The translations under genes and the position numbers were made by a program. This document shows positions 22,201 through 32,200 of a stretch of 64,000 nucleotides of DNA, piece by piece. The stretch's first letter is position 1. The number at the start of each line of letters is the position of its first letter. The notes under the pieces are model-generated. The model saw only the letters and a list, made by a program, of their open reading frames with translations. It ran no database searches and was not told where the DNA came from. The stretch covers positions 5,952,001-6,016,000 of the forward strand of contig JAYJMM010000123.1 of assembly GCA_037349105.1 (NCBI GenBank), given 5' to 3'. The DNA comes from Limnomonas spitsbergensis. Taxonomy: Eukaryota; Chlorophyta; Chlorophyceae; Chlamydomonadales.

Positions 22201-24630
22201 TTGCTGCGGGGAGAGAATGGCGGCTGCAAGGTAAAATTATGATACACACGATGGATCCGGGTAAACAATAGTGACCCCAGGGCGATTGGTGCCCCCCCCA
22301 CCACCACCAATGATTAAGCCTGTGTTAAAAACAGGGTAAACAGCAACAACAGCAGCAGGTCAGTAGGTCAGCAGGTTTAATATGTTTTTTGCAGGTAAAG
22401 AAACGTCGTCTCCCGGGAAAAGAACATCGGCCACAGGGCAATCGGTCGCTCCAGAGCAGAAAACGGTTACCCCCAGGGTCTAGAACATCCGGTGTGTTGT
22501 TGAGGGTCAGTAGAAACAGCAGGATTTGCAGAGTAAGGTGTAGGGTTTAAAAGCCTTAACCCTGAACCCTAGTAGAAACAGGGTTTGCAGAGTAAGGTGT
22601 AGAGTTTAAAACCCTAAACCCTGAACCCTAGTAGAAACAGGGTTTGCAGAGTAAGGTGCAGGGTTTAAAACCCTAAACCCTCAACCCTAGTGAAAACAGG
22701 GTTTGCAGAGTAAGGTTCAGGGTTTAAAACCCTAAACCCTCAACCCTAGTCGGCACAGGGTTTGCAGAGTAAGGTGTAGGGTTCAAAACCCTAAACCCTG
22801 AACCCTAGTAGAAACAGGGTTTGCAGAGTAAGGTGGAGGGTTTAAAACCTTAAGCCCTCAACCCTAGCAGAAACAGTGTTTGCAGAGTAAGGTGTAGGGT
22901 TTAAAACCATTAAGCCCTCAACCCTAGTAGAAACAGTGTTTACAGAGTGAATCAGTGTCAGCTCCACTGGAAAAAGTGGCTGTGGCGTAAAAACTTGATC
23001 TCCAGGGCAAGGGAACGTTGGCTTTGGTTTCTTTGAGTTAGGAGCGATGTCTAAAGGCCTTTTGTGCTGAAGGGCGGAGGCATACGATGGATCGGGCTTC
23101 TGGCCCAACTTACCCTCTTTCATCAGGCAGGGCGTAGTGAGGCTCGGTGTGTGCGTGTTATTTTATGGATAAGGTTTTGTAGGGTTAAGGTTTTAGTTTT
23201 AAGGGTTTTAGATCGGTGTGTGTGTGAGAGTTTTCGTTGAGTGATATTTGAAGTTCATAGATCCTTACCTGTGGTAGTGATACTCTGGACAGGGCCGCGC
23301 TGCAGGCGCCCAAAAAATCATAAACTGGACCTCGGCATCGCCAAATCCATTGTTTCATCACCATTTCGGCTACAAGTCTTTGCAATTACCACTGAAAGTA
23401 ACCACTGACAGAAAGAAATAAAGAAAGACTACTCCTCCGCCGAAGCAGGAGGCGTTAGAAACCATTGACAGTCGCCACTGAAAGTAACACTGGTGCTGAT
23501 GCTTGGTGTTTCTTTGGGTGCGTGCCAGGCCAGTAAGGGGGGGGGGGGGGGGGGGGGCACTGAGCTGATGACGACCAAACCTGGACCGGCTTATGGTAAG
23601 CAGCAGGGCTTGCTGTAACGGGTACCTCCCCAACAACGGCCATGATGCAGCTGAATTGTAGCTGAAACACCTCCGAGTTAATGGTGAGAATGGGCTGGAT
23701 CTTGCGAGGGGGGTAGCTGCCTCTCACGCCATAGCGGGACTGTGATGTTCTGTAAGTGTGGGGACTGTGATGTTCTGTAAGTGTGGGGACTGTGATGTTC
23801 TGGAAGTGTGGGGACTGTGATGTTCTGGAAGTGTGGGGAATGTGATGTTCTGGAAGTGTGGGGACTGTGATGTTCTGGAAGTGTGGGGTTAATTTTGAGA
23901 CACTGGGTAGCTCTGTCCATGACCCCTGAAGTGGAGGAAGTGTGATAAAGTGTGGAGTGGTGTGGGACGGTGGGTAGCTCTGTCTGTGTCACAAAGATAT
24001 GGAGGAAGTGTTTTCTCATCCGGTAGAGGCGCAATTCACCACGAGCGCCCAATTAGGGACCCCAACAGGCAGAGACCCCCCCCCTGCCCCCCTCCCCTGT
24101 TGGCTGATACGCAGCCGCATGGACAACTCACTGGCGATCGTGGACAGCACGTCTGGTCTTGTGATGGACAGGCACAGCATGACCGCCGCGATCCAGCCGC
24201 CCCAGAACGAGAACCATCCCATGATACCACCGCCAGGACGCGTCGGCAGCACCTTCACCTTGACTTCCTTGGCACCCGCGGCGTCTTTGGCAGCCGCGGC
24301 TTCTCCAGAGGCGGGCTTCTCGCCCTTGGGGGGAATGCCACCGGCACCGCTGGCTGCTTCGTTGCCACCGTCGTCCATGCTGGCGCGGCAGGCGACGCCG
24401 CCATGCGCCCGCCCAGCAGCGGCAGCAGCTGTGGCTGCAGCTGTTCGCAGCGCGGAGAGCAATAGCATGGGTGCGCCGACATGTTGGATGAGTCTGCCCA
24501 TCAGGAGCGGAGAGGCAGCCGAGGCAGCAGAGGGGGGGGAGCTTCCGAGCCCTGGGGCACCAACTCGGGGGCGCCGGGGCAGGAGGAGGTGGCTCGGCCG
24601 CGATGATGCAAGTCGGTTGGATGAGGACAT
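16174..24630 (-). CDS. Multi-pass membrane protein gene with transit-like N-terminus (gene model)
   Basis: Exons 24630-24132, 22203-22067 and 19809-19750 join with matching phases (1/2 then 0/0) at strong sites: donors GTGAGT, GTGAGT and GTGAGAG; acceptors CCCCGCAG and CGTGCAG. They give 232 codons. Residues 1-110 are Ser/Ala/Arg-rich with few acids, starting MSSSNRLASSRPSHLL, like a plastid transit peptide. Then come a charged Ala/Lys/Gly stretch and a membrane segment (GWFSFWGGWIAAVMLCL). Further hydrophobic helices include SLLVKIVMVLAAG and LPFNILFALLYH. The end is uncertain. A phase-0 acceptor at 16257 leads to 27 codons and TGA at 16174, giving 259 aa, but that segment may be a decayed copy of the 19750 exon. 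Alternatively the gene continues to the helix at 11806. The family was not recognised. Its introns hold four large minisatellites. Confidence 0.6.
16258..19748 (-). repeat. 3.5-kb intronic array of a 16-bp splice-donor-like unit
   Basis: More than 200 copies of a 15-17-bp unit fill virtually the whole intron after exon 3. On the gene strand the unit is GTGAGAGCGGTGGGGG (CTCTCAC...CCACCG on the plus strand), alternating with GTGTGAGCGG forms. The unit includes the donor GTGAGAG. The plus strand is nearly stop-free in all three frames and gives Thr-Pro-His-Arg-Ser-rich open frames; the 16-bp period explains this without coding. Confidence 0.95.
19750..19809 (-). CDS. Membrane-protein gene, exon 3 (60 bp)
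   Basis: Exactly 20 codons form a hydrophobic helix ending in HKITKKDLG. The acceptor is CCGTGCAG. The donor GGG/GTGAGAG at 19749 runs straight into the 16-bp array, whose unit repeats the donor. Confidence 0.65.
19826..20850. repeat. 46-bp minisatellite with 264-bp higher-order repeat
   Basis: About 20 copies contain GCATGGGCTAGAACGTGAG and AATGGGCAAAAGGGCAAGAA, with half-units inserted. Identical patterns recur every 264 bp (for example starting 19930, 20194 and 20458), showing duplication of multi-unit blocks. The array lies in intron 2 of the membrane-protein gene. Confidence 0.93.
20851..21004. other. Short unique intron segment
   Basis: No exon with supported splice sites is seen between the two intron-2 arrays. 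Confidence 0.4.
21005..22055 (-). repeat. 16-bp array CGACGAAGGGTTTAGG beside a splice donor
   Basis: About 60 copies of CCTAAACCCTTCGTCG (plus strand) lie here, decaying toward both ends. On the gene strand the first intron bases after exon 2 (GTGAGTGACGCAGAAAGGG, then TTTTGGCGACGGAGG) already resemble the unit. The array therefore seems to have grown from the donor-proximal sequence. The unit contains a telomere-like GGGTTTA. Confidence 0.93.
22067..22203 (-). CDS. Membrane-protein gene, exon 2
   Basis: The exon lies between acceptor TCTCCCCGCAG and donor GTGAGTGAC. It starts with two bases completing the phase-1 codon of exon 1 and ends in phase 0. It encodes an amphipathic stretch, LEKFMLALTAF, and a hydrophobic helix, LVKIVMVLAAG. 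Confidence 0.65.
22204..22500 (-). other. Intron sequence upstream of exon 2
   Basis: Unique sequence with a pyrimidine-rich acceptor tract at 22204-22216. Nothing else is recognised. Confidence 0.4.
22505..22950. repeat. 59-bp repeat with telomere-like palindrome
   Basis: About eight copies each contain GTAGAAACAGGGTTTGCAG, AGTAAGGTGTAGGG and the near-palindrome GGGTTTAAAACCCTAAACCC. Confidence 0.92.
22951..23536. other. Unique intron sequence
   Basis: A good donor (CCACAG/GTAAGG on the minus strand near 23272) ends a short open stretch, but no phase fits between exons 1 and 2. No exon is called. Confidence 0.4.
23537..23557. repeat. G21 homopolymer
   Basis: An uninterrupted G run next to a SINE-like copy (23567-23680). 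The length may be an assembly estimate. Confidence 0.9.
23567..23680 (+). repeat. SINE-like dispersed repeat copy
   Basis: It contains ACCAAACC, GCAGGGCTTGCTGTAACGGG and the tail GATGCAGCTGAATTGTAGCT followed by GAAACACC. Related copies lie at 29750-29870 and 32560-32700, with weaker ones at 11420-11490 and 31180-31300. Confidence 0.55.
23738..23890. repeat. 25-bp minisatellite
   Basis: Six copies of ACTGTGATGTTCTGGAAGTG plus TGGGG lie in intron 1 of the membrane-protein gene. Confidence 0.93.
24132..24630 (-). CDS. Membrane-protein gene, exon 1
   Basis: The exon opens at the ATG at 24630, the first in a favourable N-terminal context, although the frame is open further upstream to 24801. 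It encodes a transit-like region, a Lys/Ala-rich linker and the first membrane segment. It ends GCCA before GTGAGT at 24131, leaving phase 1. Confidence 0.65.
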
Positions 24631-25287
24631 TGTGAGTACTGGCCCGGGCTTGCAGGGCGCGCCTATGATCGACGCACGCATCGCGCTCGTCATCGGCCGG
24701 CTTCTTTGCCTGGCGCTGCTTCCTAGACCTATGATCGTTCCTCGCGGATTTGAACTTGTCGGGATGTCGGGTAGGAGCGGGGCTGGGTGCTCATGTGTCA
24801 CTGGATTTTGTTTCAGGGCGGGTGTGAAAATCTGTCAGTTTGCACAGATCTGGAAACCGGATCGCCACTTCAGATTGCGTGTAGCACGTGTCAATCAGCA
24901 GCTGCAGATCAAGGCTCGGGCGTTATATGAAGCGCAATGTTGCTGCCCTAACCGCTGTGGGCGTTAGACCTGTTCAGTCGATGCGGGAGGATCACCAGTT
25001 AAGAAATGAGTACACAAGAAAAGTGAGGGCAGGTTGTCATTACACGTCAGACATACGCCCTCAGATTTGCGCCCGTGCGACGGGGATGTCACTCCAGGCA
25101 GGATTGAAACCCTAGACCCCCCCCTGCTGAACCCTGGGCCAGGCACACAAATCTCCCGCAAAACTGGGCAGATAATGAAGTAGTCCGGTACCGGCACCAG
25201 GGCCGGTGCAATAGACCGGTGCAGACTGCCCCCACCACCAGACCCACACTTTCCGTTTCAAAATCGGCGGTGGGGCGACAGGCAGAG
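24631..25287. other. Upstream region of the membrane-protein gene
   Basis: GC-rich, unique sequence between the start codon at 24630 and the transposon-like element. No TATA box or second gene is recognised; promoter sequences for the minus-strand gene are expected here by position only. Confidence 0.35.
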
Positions 25288-25642
25288 ATCGATCTCCCTT
25301 AAAAACGTACTTTTACTCTCCAACGTTTCAGTCAAATGACATGGCATTACTTGCCAACGTTGGCAAGTGAGTGACGTCATTTTTCCCTAAGTCCGTCATC
25401 TTTGAAGAGGAGCGCATGACATTAAATATGCATTACTTGTTATTTATCGACCTTGATTCCGATCGTATTAAGTGCCCAGAGGACTAATCGCTGCTGCGGC
25501 CCATCCTGAGGCACGATTATCTAAAGCTGCAGGTCCTACTTTTACTAGTATAAAGCGTGCCTGAACCTTAGCCTGCTACAAGAGCATTCACTGCATTTTG
25601 GTGTGCAGTTTCGGCCCACATGCACAGCATTGAGCCAGCGAA
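25288..25642 (+). repeat. Left terminal inverted repeat
   Basis: About 355 bp, inverted against 28349-28743. It ends inward at GAGCCAGCGAA. Confidence 0.88.
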
Positions 25643-25774
25643 TGAACACATCATCGGCCATGCCCTTTGTTTCATGATGTTTGAGGCACCTTCATTTTGC
25701 TTGATACGCACAAGACATGCCTCTCAAGTAGTGCTTTGAGCGGGGCTTCTGACTGAAATCTTGGTTTCCTGTTT

Positions 25775-26430
25775 TCACCTCGAAAATTGCCACTCTAGGA
25801 GACCCAAGCAAGGCTGAATACTGAACCTTAATTATGCTGATGCGCCCTAGACATGCCACTCTAGGAGACACAAGCAAGGCTGAATACTGAACCTTAATTA
25901 TGCTGATGCGCCCTAGACATGCCACTCTAGGAGACCCAAGGAGGTCTCTAGCCTGAAATCTTAATTATGCTGATGCGCCCTAGACATGCCACTCTAGGAG
26001 ACACAAGCAAGGCTCGATACTGAATTTTAATTATGCTGATGCACCCTAGGTATGCCACACTAGGAGACCCAAGCAGGGCTCAATACTGAATCTTAATTAT
26101 GCTGATGCACCCTAGACATGCCACTCTAGGAACCCAAGCAGGGTCTTAGACTTGAATCTTAATTATGCTGATGCGCCCCAGACATGCCACTCTAGGAGAC
26201 CCAAGCAATGCTGTAGACTGAAATCTTAATTATGTTGAGCCACAAGCATGCCACTCGAGGAATCCCAAGCACGGGGTTAAACTGAAATCTAATTTGTGTC
26301 AATGCCCCCCAGGCTTGCCACTCTAGGAGACCCAAGCACGGCTGTAGACTGGAATCATAAATGCACTGATGCACCCCCAGCATGTCACTCTACAAGACCC
26401 AAGCTGGATTGAAGGTTGAAATCTTGAGTG
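25775..26430. repeat. 66-bp minisatellite inside the transposon-like element
   Basis: About ten copies, progressively diverged to the right, have AATTATGCTGATGCGCCC, GACATGCCACTCTAGGAGAC and CCAAGCAAGGCTG. Confidence 0.93.
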
Positions 26431-26510
26431 TAGATCCCTGTGATACTGTTATGCCATTGAGGGATACTGTTGCTAAGCCACTTTCACTGGGTAATGCTGT
26501 TGAGTCAAGT

Positions 26511-27167
26511 TCAAAACCACTGTATATTACATGACGGAAACCTCAATATTGGCGGAAATACGAGACAAGCATAGACAACTGAAGACAGGCTGAAGTTTTT
26601 TGTCACTTCGCAAAGAATCGCTCCCCTGACTCCTTCTCCCTCTTTACTCATATGGTGCACAAAGTACCGCACGCACAGAAGGAAAACAATATGAGACAGG
26701 TATCCGCAGTTGCTCTCCAAACTCCTGATTAGTTTTGGTGAGTGCCCGGAGCGGTCGCTGCGCATCCTAGCGAAAGCAGCCCTCAAGTCATCAAGCTTCT
26801 CCTCAGAGATACCAGCAGAGTAGCTGCTGTCTTGCACGAGGGCTAGCCGTGATATACAGTGGCTATGGTCCTGGACAAAGCATCTGTCCTTGAAGCTTGA
26901 CCCCAAAACATGCGGCGCCTCAAGATCTGCCAAACAAGGGGCCGCGATGCAACACCGGTCCTGGTGAAAGCAAATTGTGATACCATCATACTGCTGCATG
27001 ATGACGTCAAGCGTGGCACGCTGAAAGAGCGGCGACTCGTTGCTAAGCAAGCGCTGCTTTGCTGTTGCAACAACGGCCGCAGTGACCTCTATGGAGCCTG
27101 TCATAGGCACTATGTGATACCTTCTAAGGGCATGAATGGTAGAACTGAGCAAATGGAGCAGGTGCAA
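26511..27167 (-). CDS. Hypothetical protein inside the transposon-like element (218 aa)
   Basis: An uninterrupted frame in non-repetitive DNA runs from ATG at 27167 to a stop at 26511. The composition is mixed and protein-like: an N-terminal MHLLHLLSSTIHALRRYH, a Cys/His-containing middle (FHQDRCCIAAPC, QDHSHC) and a charged segment, EEKLDDLRAAFARMRSDRSG. No family is recognised. The Cys/His content could mean metal binding, but spacing fits no finger I know. It may be an exon of the element's own gene, a captured host exon, or chance. Intron borders cannot be excluded. Confidence 0.35.
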   Translation of the reverse strand: MHLLHLLSSTIHALRRYHIVPMTGSIEVTAAVVATAKQRLLSNESPLFQRATLDVIMQQYDGITICFHQDRCCIAAPCLADLEAPHVLGSSFKDRCFVQDHSHCISRLALVQDSSYSAGISEEKLDDLRAAFARMRSDRSGHSPKLIRSLESNCGYLSHIVFLLCVRYFVHHMSKEGEGVRGAILCEVTKNFSLSSVVYACLVFPPILRFPSCNIQWF

Positions 27168-27377
27168 TGTGCCAAACCTTGACCATCATACGGCCGGTGG
27201 CCCGGGCAAAACAGGGATTGATGCACGTGGATCCCCGGGCCTTAGCTGAATCACAGCAGAGGCTCCCTAAAATAAACACGTGTAGAATACCCTGGGTTGC
27301 ACCTTTTTGTTTGCAAGTGGCAGTTCAGGATATCTGACTGACCTGAGCAGCAAGTTGCGGTAGAAGTTCCATCAGCC

Positions 27378-27800
27378 GATACATTGCGCTGACCAGTCAC
27401 ACATGACCTCATATGAGAAGCAGCACATGGGGCTGTACCTAAGCGGGGTAAGGGAAAGAGAAATTGATACATTACAAAGGCTTGATCCATGGCATGCTCT
27501 GTTTAAATCCACTTGTGATGTACATTTGCCCCTGTTTATAGAAAAGCTTGGGGTTAGCGAATTTACAGTCTAGCCCAGGGAAAATGTACCTCAGCAAGGA
27601 GAGCTCTGATCCATCTGCCTCGAAACGCCCAGGCGGGATAAAAGCATGGTGCATACGGGTATGCAACTTGACCTACAGCAGTCCACCCAACCTGAAGACG
27701 CCACGTCATGTCAGGCAGCTTCTGGTCCCCCCACGAGATATGGCCGCATGTCTGGCCACACCTCTTTGCAGAGCAGCTGTGAGTCGTTAGCCCCTCCTCT
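27378..27800 (-). CDS. Possible spliced exons inside the transposon-like element
   Basis: On the minus strand a stretch from about 27686 begins after an acceptor-like CTGCTGTAG and reads MHHAFIPPGRFEADGSELSL to a donor CTGAG/GTACAT. It could join at a CCGCTTAG acceptor near 27437 to YSPMCCFSYEVMCDWSAQC and a stop near 27378. A preceding piece (WGDQKLPDMTWRLQ) ends CTTCAG/GTTGGG. The phases are compatible but no homology is recognised, so this is speculative. Confidence 0.25.
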
Positions 27801-28033
27801 GTCATGGATCACGCAGTGAAATCATCGCCGGTATTCTCGCAGATGCGGACCAGATCCCCCCGTGAACTGCAGCCAGTGAGAATGTTCATGACTCGTGGAT
27901 CCTTGGCTGGGTTCTCTAGCATTCAGTCACGAGAGGTGCTGCGATATTGGCAGGCGGGGGGTAGTGCGTATGCGGGCGGGGTGTTTGCATGTGGGAAGGA
28001 GCTGAGAATGCAGGTGGAGGGTCGCGAGCGCGG

Positions 28034-28320
28034 CTACGTGATGTGAATGCAAGCGAGGACCTGTGCATGCAAGGAATGCGCATGCGTGTGGGGCGCTCTG
28101 CAAGCAGGAGGGATGCTGTGCATGTGGGCAGGGGTGTGTGCATGTAGGCAGTGTGCATGTGGGTGGGAGCTGTGCATGCAAGCGGTGCGCATGCGGCCGG
28201 GGGGTAGTCCGGTACTCCAGTAGTGCATGCAAGCGGGCGGGGTAACGTGCATGCATGCGGGGGGCTGGACATGCATTCGGGGGCTGCCAGTGCTGGTGGA
28301 AGCAGCGCATGCATGTAAGA
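28034..28320. repeat. Degenerate GTGCATG(T/C) repeat
   Basis: Irregular units around GTGCATGTGGGC and GCATGCAAGCG, about 20 bp each, lie inside the right part of the element. Frames here are low-complexity Cys/His/Ala and are not called. Confidence 0.75.
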
Positions 28321-28348
28321 TGTTGCCATCAAAGGGTGGGATGCTGTG

Positions 28349-28743
28349 TTCGCTGGCTCAATGCTGTGCATGTGGGCTGAAACTGCACCAAAATGCAGTG
28401 AATGCTCTTGTAGTAGGCGAAGGTTCAGGCACGCTTCATACCAGTAAAAGTATTACCTGCAGCTTTAGATAATCGCTCCTCGTCAGGATGGGCTGCAGCA
28501 GCGATTAGTCCACCCTCGCATGCAAAACCCCCGCTTCCATGGAGGCCCTCTGGGCACTTGGTACGATCGAAATCAAGGTCGATAAATAACAAGTAATGCA
28601 TATATTTAATGGCATGCGCTCCTCTTCAAAGATGACGGACTTAGGAAAAAATGACGTCACTTATTTGCCAACGTTGGCAAGTAATGCCATGTCATTTGAC
28701 TGAAACGTTGGAGAGTAAAAGTACGTTTTTAAGGGAGATCGAT
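28349..28743 (-). repeat. Right terminal inverted repeat
   Basis: About 395 bp, inverted against 25288-25642. The extra length is one internal segment near 28521-28556. Confidence 0.88.
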
Positions 28744-29167
28744 ACCGCCATCCGACAGGGCCTAGTCGCTGGGTCCAGGCCTACCTTCACCATGATGGAT
28801 GCCGCCATCTTTTAAAATTTACCGCGTGGTTTTTTTACACCCGCATTTCTGACTTGATGCTCTCTGTCACATGACATTCCCCTTAACAATTTACCTAACG
28901 ACTTTCCCAGAAACCCCGAGAGCTAATCTTGAGACTCTCCGTAATAGCGCAGTCCATGGGTGGCGAATGGCGCCCACCCTCCATTCCAACTTATCCGATG
29001 CATGCACCGGCAGACTTTGGGGAGGAATTCACGGTGAAACTCGGACCTCCGGAACTCCCGCATTCGTAGGGTTTTTTACGTCAGCGTTACCGTACCTTCT
29101 TCCTGCCTGCACCCGTTCACTATTTGTGTTTGCAATACGATTGTCTCGCAGAAGGCAATCGGCGAGG
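28744..29167. other. Upstream region of the lipase gene
   Basis: Non-repetitive sequence in which the lipase frame is open from 28871. The start is placed at 29168 because the signal peptide follows it directly. No core promoter motif is clear. Confidence 0.35.
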
Positions 29168-29249
29168 ATGGTGGCAATGTCAAGTATCCTCTTCTTGCTC
29201 TTTACAGCTGCTAGTACAGGCGGCATAGTGCGGGCATCAAACGCTACAG
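29168..29249 (+). CDS. Lipase exon 1 (signal peptide)
   Basis: ATG at 29168 is followed by a hydrophobic core LFLLFTAAS; cleavage is likely near IVRA. The donor ACAG/GTACGA leaves phase 1. Confidence 0.65.
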
Positions 29250-32200
29250 GTACGAGTGGCCATGCCATGATGACCATAAATCCCATTTTTTAGTGTCACG
29301 ATCCTGAATGAAGTATCTGGGTTGTCCTTGAATGTCATTGTATACCACGTATGACATATATACTACAGAGATGCAGCTCAGGTACCTTTGAAGGTGGCTG
29401 ACAGGCCTTCCATGATTCCATGATTCTATGCAGCTTGGCCATGCAGCCTAGCTATGCAGCTATGCCATGCGGCTATGTCATTCATTCCTGCCATGCAGCT
29501 ATGCCATGTAGCCTTGCCATGCAGCTATGTCAAGCAGCCATAGCATACAGCTATGCCATGCAGCCATGCCATGCAGTTATGCCATGCAGCCATGTCATGA
29601 AGCAATACCATGCAGCTATGCCATGCAGCCATATCATGCAGCCATGCTATGCAGCTACGCCATGCAGCCATGCCATGCACCTATGTGGACTACTGGACTC
29701 ATATCATTTATTGTAAGCATTCCATACCACCTTGGCGGTGCACCTGGGCGGCCACCACTGGGCTTGATAGGCGCACTGCTGGTAGCCCAGGGCTTGCAGC
29801 ATTTAGCCCTGTCGCCCGTAGGCCGGATTACAGCTGAGGTGCAGCTGAAGCTGAAACACCCTAAAGCAGCAGTGATGCTGGCACGCCATGCATATCGCTA
29901 GCCATGATCGCCATGCTTGCTCTCAATTGATACATGCCTGTGCTCCACAAACATCAAATTTCCCATCCACCTCTCTGTCCATTCGGTTTGTGCCGCCTTG
30001 CCCTGGCAAACAAGGTTTATGGGGGGATGCGTCCCAGACGGTGGTACATCTGTCGGTGATGTTACATCTCTGAGTGGTGATGAAAATATAAAAAGGAACC
30101 GGGGGGGGGGCCCAACCCTAACATTTACCCAAGGGGCCCCGCCCAAGGCGATGGACCTAAGCCGCCCAATTGGGCACCAATACATGAGTTCACACTTTCA
30201 GCTACCTCGCTTGTAGGCTAACATCAGTAGCCCTAAACCCTAAACCCTGGCTGTTCACAGACTCCGCTGCAGACGCGGCCAAGCCACTGGCCAAGGGCGG
30301 TCGCTGGAATGGGAGCTGGCCCGAAAGCTTCGACAACTTGTGGATCGCGGCCCACCTTTGCTACGGAGTGTACCTGAAGAACGGAAGCGAAGCTCGCGGT
30401 GCATACGAGGCGAGGCTACAGGCGGACATGATTGGCCGCGGGGGGGCCACGAGAGTCATGTGAGTAGCTGTGACAGCATTTGCGTCATGGACCCTGGGTT
30501 TAGGGTTAAGGGTCAAGGGTCAAGGGTTGAGGGTTAAGGGTTAAGGGTTAAGGGTTGAGGGTTTTGGTTTCTGCGCCAGGGCTTAGGGTTTAGGCTTCTG
30601 CACCAGATTTCAGGTTTATGGTTGAACGTGAGGGTTCAGGGTTCAGGGTACTGCGCCAGGGTTCAGGGTTTGGGATTTCATGTCAGGGTTCAGGGTTCAG
30701 GGTTCTGCGCCAGGGTTCAGGGTTCAGGGTTCTGACCCAGGGTGCGGGGTTTAGGGTTCTGCGCCAGGGTTCAGGGTTTGGGAATCCATGTCAGGGTTCA
30801 GGGTGTAGGGTTCTGCGTCAGGATTCAGGGTTTAGAGTTCTGTGCCAGGGTGCAGGGTTCAAGTTTCTGCGCCAAGGTTGAAGTTGTGGGGTTCTGTACC
30901 AGGGTTGATGGTTTAGAGCTCTGTGCAGTGTAAAGGTTTAGGGTCCTGCATCGGAGTTTAGGGTTTAGGGTCCTGAGTCAAGGTATAGGTTAAGGGTTCT
31001 GCGCAGGGTTCGGGGTTAAGATTTCTGCGCCACAGACTCTGCAGAACCACGCAACAGTTGTTTTCCAAGGGCTGGACTAGAGCAAACCAGAGCTCGTTGT
31101 AGGCTTCAGCGCACAGCCAAAGCAGAGCTCGTTGTAGGCTTCAGCGCACAGCCAAACCACTGTGAGTAGATGCCCGATTGACAGGCCACTACGCAACTAC
31201 AGCTAGGCTGAGGGGGGGCAAACCTTGACCTGCACAAGGCGCCCAAGCAGCAGGGCATGCTGCACCAGCCCCTCTTCACATGGCGGCCTATGGCCGTGAC
31301 AGTCAACACCCTCACGGCCGTATGCCTTGTTGTAGCCAAATTAAAGCTTTGAAACGCCTGAAGCAGAAAGAAATGTAAAGGGGAGCAAGTCTTCACCTCA
31401 TGCAAGATCACACGCTGGTGGCTCTCACAGTTCACACGGACCTACAGCTGTAACGTGTACCGCATGTACCGCATGTACCGCATGTACTGTCTGTACACAG
31501 TACAGCTCCGTTGCTCGGTGCCCTGCATGCGCATGACAGGTGGGCATGAGCAAGTTTGCAAACATGAGCAAGTTTGCAAACATGAGCAAGTTTGCCATCC
31601 ACATGGAAGTGTGGTGTGTGTGTGTGCGGGGGGGGGGGTGATGGTGGGCTTCCCATGATACTACCATTGTATGATTGACACTTTAATGGATTCAATTGGG
31701 GGCGGCTCCCAAATGGCCACGGTCACTAAACCCTGCCGTGACACCCTCTCCCTAAGCCACACACTCGATGGCAGCGTTGCAACCCGCACTCCATGTCTGG
31801 AGCAGTACGCAGGATGTCCTTTGCCAGCAGTACCGTACAGCCGAATGGTATAAGAGTGGGGCTGACGACCCATCCCTCCTTGCGCTCCGTTGCAAATCCA
31901 CGTCAATGGGCGTTGACTTGAGCTGTGATGCGGGTGATGCGGGGGCTCGGGTGATAGTTGTGCCGTTAGAAATAGGCTAGACGGGCTAGACGCCTGGGAG
32001 GTCCTTGGATACCTGTGGCCTTTGAACAACTGTTAAATTAGCCTTCGAACAGCCTTCGAATAGCCTATGAAAACGATTCGGAAATTTTAAGAACAGACTT
32101 AGGATGCGGTAGCATGTGAAAATTGTGTTCCCTTAACCCTGGACTCTAAACCCTAAACCCTAAACCCTAAACCCTGAACCCTAAACCCTAAACCCTAAAC

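Larger units (their letters stand above)
25288..28743. mobile_element. 3.46-kb DNA-transposon-like element with long terminal inverted repeats
   Basis: The left arm (25288-25642) and right arm (28349-28743) are inverted copies with only scattered differences, plus a roughly 35-40-bp extra segment in the right arm near 28521-28556. Both ends are ATCGATCTCCCTTAAAAACG read inward. Each arm carries the perfect palindrome TTGCCAACGTTGGCAA (25351-25366 and 28665-28680) next to TGACGTCA (25372-25379 and 28652-28659). CGACAGG lies a few bases outside each end and might be a target duplication if the true ends are slightly outside. The interior holds a 66-bp minisatellite, an open frame of 218 codons and other exon-like pieces. 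No transposase motif (DDE or RT) was recognised. Class: DNA transposon or foldback-type, unassigned. Confidence 0.8.

Noticed and set aside
23272..23390. Extra exon of the membrane-protein gene
   Set aside because: It has a good donor (CAG/GTAAGG), but no acceptor gives a phase compatible with exons 1 and 2, which already join in phase without it.
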